NCBI GenBank assembly: GCA_029204225.1
Contig: CM055110.1
Span: 15,841,306 to 15,905,305, forward strand
Direction: 5' to 3'
From: Diphasiastrum complanatum
Lineage: Eukaryota > Streptophyta > Lycopodiopsida > Lycopodiales > Lycopodiaceae
DNA length: 64,000 nucleotides
The stretch's first letter is position 1. Every line of letters begins with the position of its first letter. Shown here in pieces: positions 1 to 11,620 of the stretch. The notes under the pieces are model-generated. The model made no database searches and had not been told where the DNA came from. It was given only the letters and a program-made list of their open reading frames with translations. The position numbers and the translations under genes were made by a program.

Positions 1-2165
1 CTGTTTTTGAAAAAATGGGGAAGAATTCGGTCTGAAAAATGATTAGCTTCTAAATCATGATGTTCTTTGATCATTTTGAGACTTTCTTTTGACAGACCAT
101 GATCTATGGTTGGGAAAGCACCCCACAAAATGGCTTAGGTCCAAAGAAAATCAAAAGAAATAATAAATCTAGTTTCAGAATTGAGCTTCCCAAGCACATT
201 CATGAAATTGCAAATGAAAAAGAAAAAGAGTAAGTCCATACTAAATGCCCATAATATTGAATTAACTATCACATCAATAGGTGCAATGAATGAGCAATAA
301 TAAATCAATAGCACTAAAAACCAATTCAAGCAACAGCTCTTAAATCATCAAAGAAAAATAGTCTATCTCAAAAAGATTAATGCCTTAACAAGCTTGGTTG
401 CATGGAACTAAACTAGATACACTCTTTCATACGAAAACTGTTGAAGAGGTAAAGCTTCAGTCCCTTGACTGGCACTGAAGGGTTTGAATGCAAGCTTCTG
501 TTGGAAACTCTTTCAATAAGAGTCAAGGACAAAATATCACATAAAGATGTCGAGACACTAGAGGACAACAAAGTGAAGATCGTATAAAAATCTTCCATAA
601 AAAACATTCAGTCACCATAAGCTAGTCCTCAAGTGGATTGCAAACTCTCTTCCAAAAACAGATGCAAATTGAATCTCAAGAGATCCATAGATATTGACTA
701 AATAATAGGTCCGGGAGATCCTAGTTATACTGTTTTGGAACCCCTTTAGGAAGGTTCCACTCTACAATGATCTTGATAAGGTTGGAAGTTGGGGCATGTG
801 TCAATTCTGGCAGAGATAACCAAGCCTCCTACACCCTACCAGTACATAAGACAATCAAAAGAGGCCATATAAACAACAAATGCTTGAAATTACTACCAAG
901 ATGTACAAGCTGATAAAAAACCTGGAAAATGCAAACGTTGGAGTACATGTCACAATAGAAACAGTAAAGACTGGAGATGTGGATTCTGGGACAGGTGGTA
1001 ACAAGAGCTCAGTCTCTCTATACTGCTTCTCGGTGGGGCATTGTTCTTTTCATTCCCTTGATTCCACCTTTACATTGTCTTTTTTGGGTCACTTACTAGT
1101 TAGTACAACATCTGTAAGACAGTTCACATTTCATAGAGCAAAAAATCAATGCTCTTATCTGGGAGGTTCTTTGACAGTATTATTTTACACTACTACCTTC
1201 AGAGGGCAATCTAGGTTTGGCAGATTGGCTTCGTGTCCACATTTACAGATTAGATGCAGAGAAGTCATCACATATATTATAAATCCCTCTTGGTGCCTTA
1301 AAATGGCAAGCCAAGTCCATTTTGTTGGCATGGTATATCATTAGTTGGTCCACATTCACATTAGCTACATCTTATATCCCACATTGAAGGCCAAGAGATA
1401 AATATTAATTATTTTTTTTAAAGTCTGTTATCTGCCTACGTTCAAGGCCATGTTTTCGAAAGTAGTAGAGACTTGAAAATACTTTTACATAACTAGGCCA
1501 GATTCATCAATTAAGTTGTGTGCCCTAAGCGTAGTTCCGTTGGGGGGATCTTAGCCCTGATTTGATACCTTCATGTAAGGTTCCCTTGGGGACTCCTTAA
1601 CGTATAAATACGGTCTACTAGTGAGTTGTTGGTTTCATGGTTTTTTTTGTAGGAGATTAATAATGTACTTATGTGATGCCATCTTTGTAATGTGTGTTTA
1701 ATGCCATATTTGTGATCTTCTAAGTTTGTATGTCCCGCCGTCCTACACTAGTTTATTATACATCTTCAGAAATATTTCCAAGCTTTCTCAAATTTAAGCT
1801 GCTATGCTATCAAACATAGACAGTTCCTGCTTCTGCATCTCCAGTAACAGTTGACTACAAAGTCTACGTTTCGAAGAATTCCATAGAACTGGGTACTCTG
1901 ACAGATACAGCACAAACGTAATTCTATCTTTTGATTAGGAAGTCGGCTGTCGTCGCAGAGTGACTGCTGAGAATAAAATAAGACACGGTTTTACGATTTT
2001 TTTCTCAAAGAGTAAAGGGGCGGCTGGAAACCCAAATGAAATGATGGAAAACAAGTTGAGCAAAATTTTTCATAACGTATGTATGATGCGTGTGCCATAA
2101 AGAAGACCAAGATAGAGAGAGGGAGAGAGAGAGATTCTCAAAGTGATCCCCTTATAAACCAGAAA
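1..2165. other. Unassigned intergenic or intronic DNA
   Basis: No coding unit is supported here. The longest open stretch (880-1344, plus) has no recognisable domain, no family resemblance and composition like its surroundings. If the candidate first exon at 2174-2225 (minus) is real, this stretch would hold its downstream introns and exons, but I could not find a convincing continuation. Confidence 0.4.
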
Positions 2166-2173
2166 CCACTTAC

Positions 2174-2225
2174 CCTGCTCAAGAGGAATGATGCGCACGT
2201 GCGTGTTCTCTTTTGAATTCGCCAT
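2174..2225 (-). CDS. Candidate first coding exon of an unidentified host gene (partial)
   Basis: On the minus strand an ATG at 2225 opens a 52-nt reading frame beginning MANSKENTHVRIIPLEQ. It ends at a consensus splice donor (CAG-G followed by GTAAGT at 2173-2168). The roughly 400 bases upstream (2226-2640) are richer in GC and in pyrimidine stretches than the flanks, as expected of a plant 5' leader. I do not recognise the protein. No following exon could be identified to the left, so this may be a gene running off the window, a promoter plus first-exon fragment, or chance. The start choice rests only on the ATG-to-donor frame. Confidence 0.3.
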
Positions 2226-3052
2226 GCCTAAAATAAGAATCTGCTTTACGGGCCAGCCTGACGCACTACTCCCCCAGCTCTCGGCTCTCTGTGGAAAAAC
2301 TATCTGATCTGCAATTCTGGTCAGAAAAAAAGGCCTGCTCCTTCAAAAACCCGTAGCCTCTGCAATCAGCGTCAAGGAGGCTCGATGATGGATGTAACAC
2401 GCACAGCAAAATTCAGCAAAAAACAAAGCAAATGGGAATCATTCTAACAAGCACAGAATCAGCACAACAAAAGTCTCGCTGAAGGCCAAAGAGTAGGTGC
2501 GTAGGCAGCCGAGGGGAGAGCAAGGCGCGGGGGGTTTCCTGAGAGGATCGTGATGAGAGAATCGCAAAGGGAAACTGAGAGAATTGCGAAGGAAATGGCG
2601 TCCACAGCTTTGTACTCGCAAAAGAAAGAAATATCATAAAATAAAGCAGAACTGCTTGCTTTTCCTGGTAGGGTGCAACATAGAAGAAACTGAGGCTGAA
2701 GCCTGAAATGCTCCAGTCAAAACGTACTGAAGGAAAAAAAGGAGGAAGGGAGCAGGCCGGTGGGTCCTCTACTCAAAAAAGTATTAAAATGAAAAAGGAG
2801 GACGGGAGCAGGCCGGTGGGTCCTAGAGGCTAGGCTTTGCTAGATTTTTTTTTTGAAAGCTTAAAAGCACTATCATATATTCACAAAATGTAAAGGTACA
2901 AAAAGACGGCAACCCAAGGCCGAATCAGTTATAAGTCCAAAAGGACAGCCTAGAAACCCAGAAGGCGAGGGGACCAGAGCACACCATAGAGGGCAGCGGT
3001 CCAAAACTAGCTTAAGTAGTACGTAGAAAAAAGATGGCCAACCGAATACAAG

Positions 3053-3776
3053 CTATAGCCGAGGGGGAGGAAAGGCACCCTCAAACACCTGCTCATTCCT
3101 TGTCGTCCAGATCTTCCACAAAATTGCTAGTCTGCACACATGCCAGAAAGTAAGAGTTGCTGCATCTGTCAGATGGGAGTCGCTGAGCAAAATGGTGTGA
3201 ATTCCCAGAGAGAAGGTGAAACCCCAGCGAGAAAGGAGATGAGCCAGCTCCAACCAAAGGTGTCGTTGACAGTGAAAGGTCAAGTGCTCAACCGTTTCTT
3301 CTGCCAGCTGGCAAAGTGGATAAAGGGGGTCGTTGAGAAATGGCTATTTAGAGCGCAAGGGCAAGGATTTAGTCAGAATGCGGTAAGCAAGGTATCTAAG
3401 CTTCCTAACGGGGAGGGAATGGGGGGTACGAAGGCGATTGCGCCAAGCAGATAAAGAATGTGAGACCGACCAGAGGGAGTTTAGATAGTTCGAAAAAAGA
3501 GATGGGAATTGTCGACGATGCAGAGCAGAATATATATGAAAAGAGAACGGTCGAGGTGGGGGTCCCAACCTTGGAGATCAAAGGGGGGGACGGAAGCAAC
3601 ATGGAGAGAAATAGCATAGAAAGATGCAAGGAAAAGAAGTCCACGTTCACCAGAAGAGGAGAGGACAGAGGAGGTGAGAATCTAGCAAAGAGCAACATGG
3701 ACCAACTGGCCAGGGAAATAAGGCCTTTGGTTGCCAAGGATAAGGAAAGATCACAGTAGTGGCGCACTATGTGCAA
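3053..3776 (-). pseudogene. LINE ORF2 C-terminus, zf-RVT region
   Basis: The frame at 3283-3053 contains FHCQRHLWLELAHLL, then LWKIWTTRNEQVFEG. These are the hallmarks of the zinc-binding region that follows reverse transcriptase in plant L1-type ORF2 proteins: a His/Cys pair and a conserved I-W-x-x-R-N. An upstream frame (3568-3405) contributes RKLRYLAYRILTKSLP. At least one frameshift separates the parts. The RT core that should precede this piece is absent from the window. Confidence 0.65.
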
Positions 3777-3779
3777 TGA

Positions 3780-4304
3780 TCTTACTTAGCTAGCTGACAC
3801 AATGGAGTTCGCGCAGGAACTCTTAGTCACTCTTCTCTCTTATGTCTCTGATTTCGTGAGTTCTCGTTATGTATATATATACATGATACAGTTACAATGA
3901 CTGTGTGGGCAACGAGCGTGAAACAATTTAGTTACTAAAAAGTACAGAAGTGAACTGTTACGTGGTCTGCGTCGGACAAGGCAGTGTGGATGACGTGGAC
4001 CTTGAACTTGAAGACCTCAAACTCGAAGGAGGTCGAAGAAGATGTAGAACTCAAAGACCTCGAACTCGAAGAGTTCGATATCGATCTTGCTTCTGCTCTA
4101 GTTGATTGATTGCACAGATGTTTGACTTCAGAGAGTAAGGTTGCAATGTCGTTGTAGAGAGAGACAGAGAGAAAGAGAGAAAGAGAGTTCATATTTACAT
4201 AGTGTCCTGGTGCTCAGGAATTGAATTCGAGTGAGTCGAACTCGCATGAATTGAGTTTTGATGACTCTGATTTTAGTGAGTTGGAGCGATGCTTAATTCC
4301 AACA
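3780..4304 (-). repeat. Probable copia-type solo LTR inside the LINE
   Basis: On the minus strand this block starts at 4304 with TGTTGGAATTAAG, a classic copia LTR start. It contains a TATATATA box near 3873-3881 and ends near a CA at about 3770-3780. It separates two LINE ORF2 segments that belong to the same element. I could not find matching target-site duplications, so the left boundary is uncertain. Confidence 0.5.
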
Positions 4305-4530
4305 GGTAACAACCAAAGTCTTGAGTTTGGAATGGGAACACAGGCGGAAGACTTACCGACATTGCAAAGAAAAGCAGTATCATTGATGATCATGTCTTGA
4401 AAGAGGGAGCAGAAGCAAGGCTGGTCTAAAGAGCCAAAAGCAGAGGGGGAGAGGAGAAGAATTCATGACATAAGGGAAGTAAAATGGATGGGAGGGGAGG
4501 GCATGAAAGGAACGCCTTAGCATGATTGGC

Positions 4531-5140
4531 TTAGCATGATTGGACTGTGAAAAGAGCAATAAAGTGATGGGTTTCAGCCTTAATCAAACGCAAATAGTTG
4601 GCAGAAGAGGAAAGGCAATGGTCAAGCCTAACATAAAGAAAGAAAGGACCCATAGCAGTTAGTCCAGGTGAAATAGAAGGGGAAATAGCATGGTGACCAT
4701 CGAAGAGATCAAGGTACATGTTAAAGTCACCCAGGACTATGAGACGCTCATCAAGGATAGGCAGCAAGGAAGACCAAAAATTGGTGTGATCAGAGATAAG
4801 AGAAGGAGCATAAAGGTAAAGGACAGAAAAGGTAAAATCTAACTTGTGGAGGCGAAGCAACACGCAGTTACCAGCTGAATCAGAAGAACTAGAGAGCACC
4901 TACCAATCACGAGAATCAAGAGTTAGAACACCCCCACGGGTGCCTTGAGCCGGAGAAACACAATAATGATAGGAAGCGGCGAAATTTTTTATAAGACAAT
5001 GCTGATTAAACTCTCAAACTTAGTTTCTTGCAAGGCAATGAGGACATTCCTAGAAGGATATGACGCCAAGACCTGAGCCAGGCATGTGCGACGTACTGGA
5101 TCATTCAAACCTCGGACATTCCAGGAATAGACATTCATTC
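4531..5140 (-). pseudogene. LINE ORF2 apurinic-like endonuclease fragment
   Basis: ORF2 starts at about 5140 with MNVYSWNVRGLNDPVRR, the conserved opening of plant LINE endonucleases (N in WNxRGL). NVLIALQETKFES follows, with the catalytic E in LQET. After a frame break come VLYLYAPSL and VLGDFNMYLD (the GDFN metal-binding motif) at 4899-4531. The frame is interrupted between the LQET and YAPS parts, and the C-terminal half of the domain is degraded. In an active element this domain nicks the target DNA for target-primed reverse transcription. Confidence 0.75.
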
Positions 5141-5890
5141 TGGCAACGAGATAGAGGAAGGAGAAGGTGGAGGATGCATTGACAAAACTACTTTCTGAAT
5201 AGGCAGACTAGGAAGGAGCTTAGAACGGAAATCTCGCTTGATAGTCGTGAGTTTGTCCGAGGCCTTACCACTAGTGGAACGTTTTTCGGTAATGGTCGTA
5301 GTAGGCGTAACAGCCTGAGAAGCGGAAGACCCCATGCGAGAAGAAGGATTTGTACGGGTTGTAACATACGGTTGAGGCATTGGAGGAGCAGATGAAAAAG
5401 CGAACATATGTGGAGAAGGAACATATGGCTGAAATCCAGAAGAAGGCTCCTCCTCTAGAGGATAATCAACCCAATTGTCAGAGGGCTAAGAAAGAGAAGG
5501 AGCATTACATTGTCCATCATAACTGAAACAATCGGAGTGGGCTCAGTTGCCAGGGAAAGCCTAGTAGGAGGGATGGAGCATTTTTGTTGAACAAGGGGTG
5601 CTAAACCATGGGAAGGAGCGGCGCCTGATTGCCAACGGTTGGCCGATCCCCATGAGAAAAATGCGGAGATTCATGCATTGATAAAGCTGCTGAAGGAAGC
5701 ATAGGTATAGGCATCAAAGGTGGCATAGTAAAACCGTTATGTGCAGTCTGTGATGAAGGTCGAACCGGATGTGGAGCCAAAATCCCAACTATAGCAAAAG
5801 GAGCAGGTGGTTGTTGTTGGGTTTTGACATTCTGCGAGTTTTGCGAGTTTTCTTCATATCTTGCTTGCTAAATTTCATAGCACATGGCAT
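5138..5890 (-). pseudogene. LINE ORF1 C-terminal region (gag-like), degraded
   Basis: A Pro/Ser-rich frame (5424-5138) ends immediately before the ORF2 start, as ORF1 does in plant L1 elements. Upstream, at about 5890-5800, a degraded CYEI-stop-QARYEENSQ stretch may be the tail of the ORF1 zinc knuckle. The Pro-rich tail has no catalytic role. Placement relative to ORF2 is the main evidence. Confidence 0.45.
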
Positions 5891-5960
5891 GCTAGCAAAT
5901 GTAAGTCGTTGGGACTTCTTGGGCTAGGGTTTGGTGCTAGGTCCAGGGCTAGGTCCAATC

Positions 5961-7189
5961 TCATGGCCAAGTAAAGCCCAAGAATGTCACCAACAAATAC
6001 ATTCATCTAGGTAATGACAGTGCTCACCATATTATGGATGACAGTACCGTAAAGCTCCACTTCCGAAATGAAAAAGTAAAGTCCATTCCAAATGTTCTCT
6101 ATGAAAATCCACTTATAGTCAATGACATGTTTGCTTGGTGGCAGTTTCGTGATCGTCCAAGTTTGGTTCTTGACCAAGGACTAATATTCTTTGTCCATAG
6201 CCACTTTTCAGAGATTTGAATCCAACTGCTCTATTGGTTTTTGATAGCTTGCAGACTCTCAAGTGAACTAACATGCTGATTCATCTATGAATCTGTTGAG
6301 CAACTGAAAAATCAGATACGTTGAACGCTCTGAAAACCACTGTTGTAGAAAACCCGGTGGAATTCGATTCTGTCTGTGGCCTACTGCTTGCTACAACAGT
6401 TCTACAATCCTCCGGAGTGTAGGTAGACACTACTGACCTAAGCATTCAACAAGATGAACCAGTGTGCAAAAATAATGAATAAACAGCTGATTACGAACAA
6501 ACAACAATCAAACATCATTCAAGATAAGAAAAACATATGCATAACATCTATTGTATTATCAGTGAATTTCTTGAGCGTTGTGTGGCAAATCCACCCAACG
6601 CGTCGGCGTGAGAGACACTATCTCTCTCACAAACTATATCAAATCGTCTCGCTTACTAGCGGACTTTTTGGACATCGGCTAGCAACCTACAACTATGCTA
6701 TTTGAATGATAATAGTGAATTTTGTTTTGTCCTATCGGATGCCTATCATAAACATCGGTTGATGACTAAACTTTTATCTTTTTCACTATGTCAAAGTAGT
6801 TAATATTTTGGGTTCCAAGTGCCATGTGGCAGACATTTGGGCCCGCACATGGAACTAAAACTCTAGAAGGGACAAATGGGACCTTTCTTGGGCCCCACTT
6901 GTCCTTTTTCCATGGAAAGAGGAGAGGACCTTGGAAGAGGGGGTAAAGGGGTGTACGTTCTCATTCCTTCACCCGACTTTTCCAAGTTGCTTGTTAGTGC
7001 TCCCTTGGCTCAACTTAGCCCATTTTCTAGTTTTCTGAGCTCTACTCATCAGTTTCTAACAAATTTGACACCATTGCTCTCCATTTTCCCTTTAGTTTTT
7101 TGTTACCCCTCACTTTTTCCATCAAGAATAGTAGCGGCTGATGGAATTTTTTACTGGGGAGAAAAAAAACATACACCATGACGTGGCTT
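5961..7189. other. Unassigned AT-rich sequence
   Basis: Open frames at 6034-6219, 6454-6705 and 6876-7181 (plus) have no recognisable domain. The block may be leader or LTR sequence of the gypsy gag relic that follows, but no LTR end or primer-binding site was found. Confidence 0.3.
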
Positions 7190-8040
7190 TAGCATGAGAT
7201 CGATAAACATCACACTTTTCCATGTACGATTTACCAAATAGCTCAAGGATCACCATGACCATCATGCTTTTATGTGTAAAAGCGTATTCAAGGTGGCAAG
7301 ATCTCAAAGAGCGAGCCACTATTCCAGCTACTTGGAGGATTTCCAAGTAGCCTTTAAGACCGTCTTCATGCCGGTCTTGGACAATTTTGAGTACTTGCAA
7401 ATGGGGACGAAGCCCGTGGATGTGAACTTGCAAGACTTCCAAGAGGTGGCGTTGCAGTTCGTTAACCAAATTGACGGAGCCTTGCTTAAGCTTCATTTTA
7501 TTTTGGGCTTACCCAAAGAATACCAGCTAGAGGTTCATCGCAACTAGCCACATTCCCTTGAGGATGCGGTGCACTTCACCCGAATTTTTGACGATATGCA
7601 CGCAGTAACCCGCAGAGAACAATAAAGCCAAAAGCCTGAATCCAAGGACAAACCCTCTTTGGGCCCATCTTTCAAAAAAGGACAAAGAGAAAGTGGTCGA
7701 CGAAGCTTCCCCTTTGGGAAAGAAGAAGAAACAGTCTCGGTTGGAGAGAGCGACTTCGATAAGACCAAGAGCAACGGGTTATGTTTCTCCTACATGGAAA
7801 AGGGGCACCTCTCCAATGATTGCCTGAAGAAAAGGCACCAATTAATTCTTCAATTTCTTGCATTGATGTGTCCTCTAAGGATGAAACACTTTGTAAAAAT
7901 TATTGTTTAATACCGCGCTTTTGGACCTCATAACCTCACTCGCATGAATGAGCTCATAAGCAGCCAACTCGAGAGTATTTTATCTGACCACGGTTCTACT
8001 CATAATTTTATTAATGCTAAACTAGTAGAGTGTGCTCGTC

Positions 8041-8076
<36 letters not shown>

Positions 8077-8180
8077 ATTTGTGTGTTTGTGCGCATGTCG
8101 TGCATTGATTTCTCCAAAACTCGATATCTTTATAATTCTTTGTACTACTTTCAGAGTTTTTGGCTCGGATGGACATTTTT
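7190..8180 (+). pseudogene. Ty3/gypsy gag-protease relic
   Basis: A plus-strand Gag capsid-like frame (7272-7547) contains GTKPVDVNLQDFQEVAL and ILGLPKEYQ. It is followed in another frame by a zinc knuckle, GLCFSYMEKGHLSNDC (about 7777-7830), in which the second Cys of CX2CX4HX4C is replaced by Tyr. Further on, DHGSTHNFINAKLVE (about 7990-8030) resembles the gypsy protease active-site region; the relic at 40143-40439 has the related DDGSTHNFINA. A (GT)n tract at 8044-8075 interrupts the protease frame directly after this motif. Several stops and frame changes make it non-functional. No RT follows. Confidence 0.65.
8044..8075. repeat. (GT)n microsatellite, 32 bp
   Basis: A near-perfect TG/GT dinucleotide tract lying directly after the gypsy protease motif. 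It creates Val/Cys runs in the overlapping reading frames, which are therefore not real genes. Confidence 0.95.
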
Positions 8181-8392
8181 CTTTGAGTATCGGACCGTTT
8201 GGAACAGATGGCAGGCAAAACAAACTATGTTCGACGATGATATATTGTGTGTCAAGAGTAGTTACTCTACTATGTCAATGTGTGATTGCATAATAACAAT
8301 GTCCAAACCTTTAGGAGAGAAAAGGATCGATCAACTAGAATGCCACATTTATGGGGCCATCTAATATTTAGAAATTTAATGCACAATACCAC

Positions 8393-8507
8393 ATACAAGA
8401 TAATGCTTCTTGGTTTCCAAGGGGAGGCTCGAACCTGGGACCAAAGAAACTTTGGATGCCAAGCTAACCAGTTGAGCCAACCCCGTTGGGTATTATACAA
8501 GATAATG
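8393..8507 (-). mobile_element. tRNA-derived SINE (89 bp) with perfect 13-bp target duplication
   Basis: The minus strand of 8406-8494 shows a polymerase III A box (TGGCTCAACTGGTTAG) and a B box (GGTTCGAGCC) at tRNA-like spacing. The insert is flanked by the identical 13-mer ATACAAGATAATG at 8393-8405 and 8495-8507. No cloverleaf-compatible acceptor stem is evident, so this is a retroposed tRNA-like sequence and not a tRNA gene. At 89 bp it is short for a plant SINE; it consists of little more than the tRNA-related head. Confidence 0.8.
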
Positions 8508-8768
8508 GTACAACATGTAGTGTAAGTATATGATTCTACTTTGATGTTATTCTACTTAAATACAAAGGTTCTTAAAAGTGCATAATAATATCCATTGTAA
8601 ACTTTGTTGGGCTAAAAAGAACTATTAGCCTAAAGAATGCAAGAAGTTCCCTCTTTAAACCTCTCAAAGTGTCTTATATAAGGATAGGTGGATCACTAGA
8701 TGCTCACAATCCTTTGTAATAAGTTGACACTAGTTAGTGTCATTGATCACACAATCACATTGGCTAGT

Positions 8769-9121
8769 GTAAAGCCTTACGAGTGGAGAAAAATGGAGTA
8801 TGGTCAAATTATCCTTTTCCAAAAGATCCAAATATCAAAAAACTGTTGATGTTATCATCAATGCCTATGAGGTGACTTATGAAAACCTTTAAACAGGATA
8901 CCAAAAATTTCACGCATTAAGGATAATATGATTTGAAGAGTGTGATCATGTAAAGCCTTACTAGTGGAGAAAAATGGAGTATGGTCAAATTATCCTTTTC
9001 CAAAAGATCCAAATATCAAAAAGCTATTGATGTTATCATCAATGCTTATGAGGTGACTTATGAAAACCTTTAAACAGGATACCAAAAATTTCACGCATTA
9101 AGGATAATATTCTTTGAAGAG
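8769..9121. repeat. Tandem duplication, 181-bp period, two copies
   Basis: The block beginning GTAAAGCCTTACGAGTGG at 8769 recurs at 8950 and runs about 170 bases with only a handful of differences (for example ACGAG/ACTAG and AACTGTTG/AGCTATTG). It carries no reading frame of note. Confidence 0.9.
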
Positions 9122-10483
9122 AGGTCTATATTGCATATCTCAATATGCAGCATTGCAGCTCAAATATATACAAAAATAGCTTATCTTGAAAGAAACTTTA
9201 AATTGTGAGTTTTGAAATACTTCAATATTACTAAAGTGGATAATTGTTTCACTTTACATAAGTATGGTATTAAGGGTTTATCAATTATTGTAAAATCATG
9301 AAGCTATATACACCAAATATGCCAAATTTTCTAATGTTTGGAAGACATCTATGTTTGCAAACTTTCAAAGATTTTAAATTTACATAGATATGCATTCATA
9401 AGGCTAACTTTATATGGTACTATAAGACAAAATGAAAAGGTAAGATTTCTAGAAAGAATGTAAGTGAATGTTTGGGATTAGATGGAATAAAATGGTCAAT
9501 CGAGTGGCTCAATGGGTAGCATTTTTATCACACTTACCTTTGTTTGAAATCAAAGGAATTTGTTTCTTCACAAGAATATCTTAGCATTAGACAAAGGTAA
9601 TTGATTGAAAAAAAAAACTTTTCAATTCATAACATTGCATATTCCAAAGTCTTTGTAATAGAATTTGTCAAATGAAAACAAGAGTCCATGAACATTGTTG
9701 TTATGCATGCTAGTTCATTATGTGTGCTAAGAAAAACAACATGGCTTGCGATATTTTAGGTAGATAAGGTATTTGAGTAGCCATTGAAAGTAAAATGATC
9801 TAAAATGTATATATATTGCAAGAGAAACCTAAATAGTTGGTATGTAATATTCAAAAATATCTAAAAGAAAAGTTTCCATTGTACACTAAGATGCGCTTTT
9901 ATGGGTACTTGTACTAAAAGAGTGTATATGCTTAATTCTATTAATACCTCAATAAGGCTAAAATCCATAATGGCTAATTATAACCTAACAAGTACACCGT
10001 TATCATTTTTAATTTCATTTTCAATATGTGAAGTACAAGATGCAATGTGTGCAAATATATTTAATGTCATGTGAGTGTCTACTTTTCTAGGAATTTTCTG
10101 TGATAGCTAAATACTATCTATCAATGAATGAAAAATTATTACACTAGCATTTGAAGAATGATATTTTGTCACTCCCTTGAGAGAAAAAACCTAGCCAAAA
10201 TATAACATGATGCTACTATATTTTCTGGTGCTAAAAACACAATTATATATATGTTCATCTACTTCACAATTATCTCTATGATTATAGAACCCTAAGACCA
10301 AGTCTGCCCATAATGACCGCTTGAATCTCACAACAACACAACACACATAAAGCATGTAGGAGTAACAATACCTAAATAGTGCTCAATATATGTTCACAGA
10401 TTCCCTCTGAATCTGTGAACACGGAATTATCTCTTGGTTTCGTCTTCTTCTTTACCGTTCTTTATGGTTCTTATTGTTCTTCT
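9122..10483. other. AT-rich intergenic DNA with one SINE-like segment
   Basis: No gene is supported. At about 9498-9620 (plus) there is a weak tRNA-like head, GTGGCTCAATGGGTAG (A box), then GTTTGAAATC (degenerate B box), and an A10 tract near 9608-9617 that could be a SINE tail. I found no target duplication. Confidence 0.35.
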
Positions 10484-11462
10484 TGTTAGAACGGTTAACA
10501 CATGGATGGGTTACTCAGATTTCAACATGTATTTCCCAGCCTGTCAATGGGGGACACGGTTCCGATACTCAGCTACATGCAAAAAACCAGTCATGTAACC
10601 ATCTACAGCTCAAGAGGATCAGCGTTCTGGTACAGGGAGCAGTCCTACCACTATCTACTAGTTTAGAAAACAATCAAGAACAAGATTAACTATTGGAACA
10701 AGAAACAAGATTCAAGAAACAAAAAACAAGATTCTTAGCAACATATTAATTATCTAAGAATCAAGAAACACTCATTACTTGATGCTTAGATTACTCAAGA
10801 ACAATCAAGAACTGAGTTGCAAGGGAGTATGCAAGATCTATACCACAAACCAGCCTATCTAGTTTACTTGAATGCTGATTACTACCTTATTCCACAAACA
10901 AGAACTGAATCCTAATCCACAACTTGAAACAAGAACCTAGTTAATCCACGATGCAAAGGAATCAAGCATGCTCATAGAAAACATTGCCATGAACAAGGAG
11001 CTTAGCTATCATCAAGAACTCTTTATTAGCTCAAGAGAACTTGACAATACATTCAAAGCTCCCTCACAAGAGAGGGGGGCCCTTAAATAAGCAAGAAGGC
11101 TGCCCATGTGGAGCCCATGTGGCAATTCCACCAAATTAGAGATTACATGTGGAATTTGCCCTTCTACTAAAGGTCACCATCAAAAGGTGGCTCACTCTAA
11201 CTAATTTAAGGGGGGTCTACATTTATTTACAATGCCTAGAAAATATTACGAGCTCCTACATGGGCATTCCTTCTTTGGGATACACCATGTAGGCTCACAT
11301 AGATAACTCACTGTCTTCCTAGCTAGTACTTCCTCGGCTCTCATGCTCGGCTCTCAACTTCTGCTGCTCTCTTCCTTCTGAGATTTCCTCTGTCATGGGT
11401 GAGAGATAACTTGTATCTTCAGCTTGGCTCGGCACTTGGAGATTCTCTAGAATCTGCTAACA
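10484..11462 (-). repeat. Complete 3' LTR of a minus-strand Ty3/gypsy element
   Basis: The 979-bp block begins TGTTAG and ends CTAACA, a perfect 6-bp terminal inverted repeat with TG...CA ends. Its right 405 bp (11058-11462) matches 17346-17750 base for base without gaps. By hand I count about 17 substitutions, roughly 4 percent. A purine-rich tract on the minus strand directly right of it marks this as the 3' LTR of an element read from right to left. Confidence 0.88.
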
Positions 11463-11480
11463 TTATCCACCCCTTTATCT
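11463..11480 (-). other. Polypurine tract of the gypsy element
   Basis: Read on minus, the sequence next to the 3' LTR is ATAAAGGGGTGGATAA, a purine-rich stretch in the right place to prime plus-strand DNA synthesis. It fixes the orientation of the element. Confidence 0.7.
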
Positions 11481-11620
11481 GTTGCAGGACCCACTACAAC
11501 ACCGGTGATGTCTTTCGCTTGGCACTTGGAAAAGCGTGGATTTTCGTTCGCTTCCGTAAAACCAGGTGCTTATTACCCGCAAAATTTATTCGCCAAAATT
11601 GGAAGTCTCCCAATTGGCCG

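Larger units (their letters stand above)
2845..5960 (-). mobile_element. LINE (L1-type non-LTR retrotransposon), truncated and interrupted
   Basis: A minus-strand non-LTR retrotransposon. Reading right to left it shows the end of ORF1 (about 5890-5138), the ORF2 endonuclease N-terminus (5140-4531), a large gap in which the reverse transcriptase is missing, the ORF2 C-terminal zf-RVT region (3776-3053), and a 3' end closed by a T10 tract on plus (2845-2854), which is the poly(A) tail. A copia-like solo LTR (about 3780-4304) interrupts it. Stops and frameshifts mean it is dead. The 5' boundary near 5960 is approximate and I found no clear target-site duplication. Confidence 0.75.

Noticed and set aside
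880-1344. 154-codon plus frame as a gene
   Set aside because: No recognisable domain, no composition difference and no splice or promoter context.
8406-8494. tRNA gene on minus with A and B boxes
   Set aside because: No acceptor or anticodon stems can be paired convincingly and the insert is flanked by a 13-bp target duplication, so it is a SINE.
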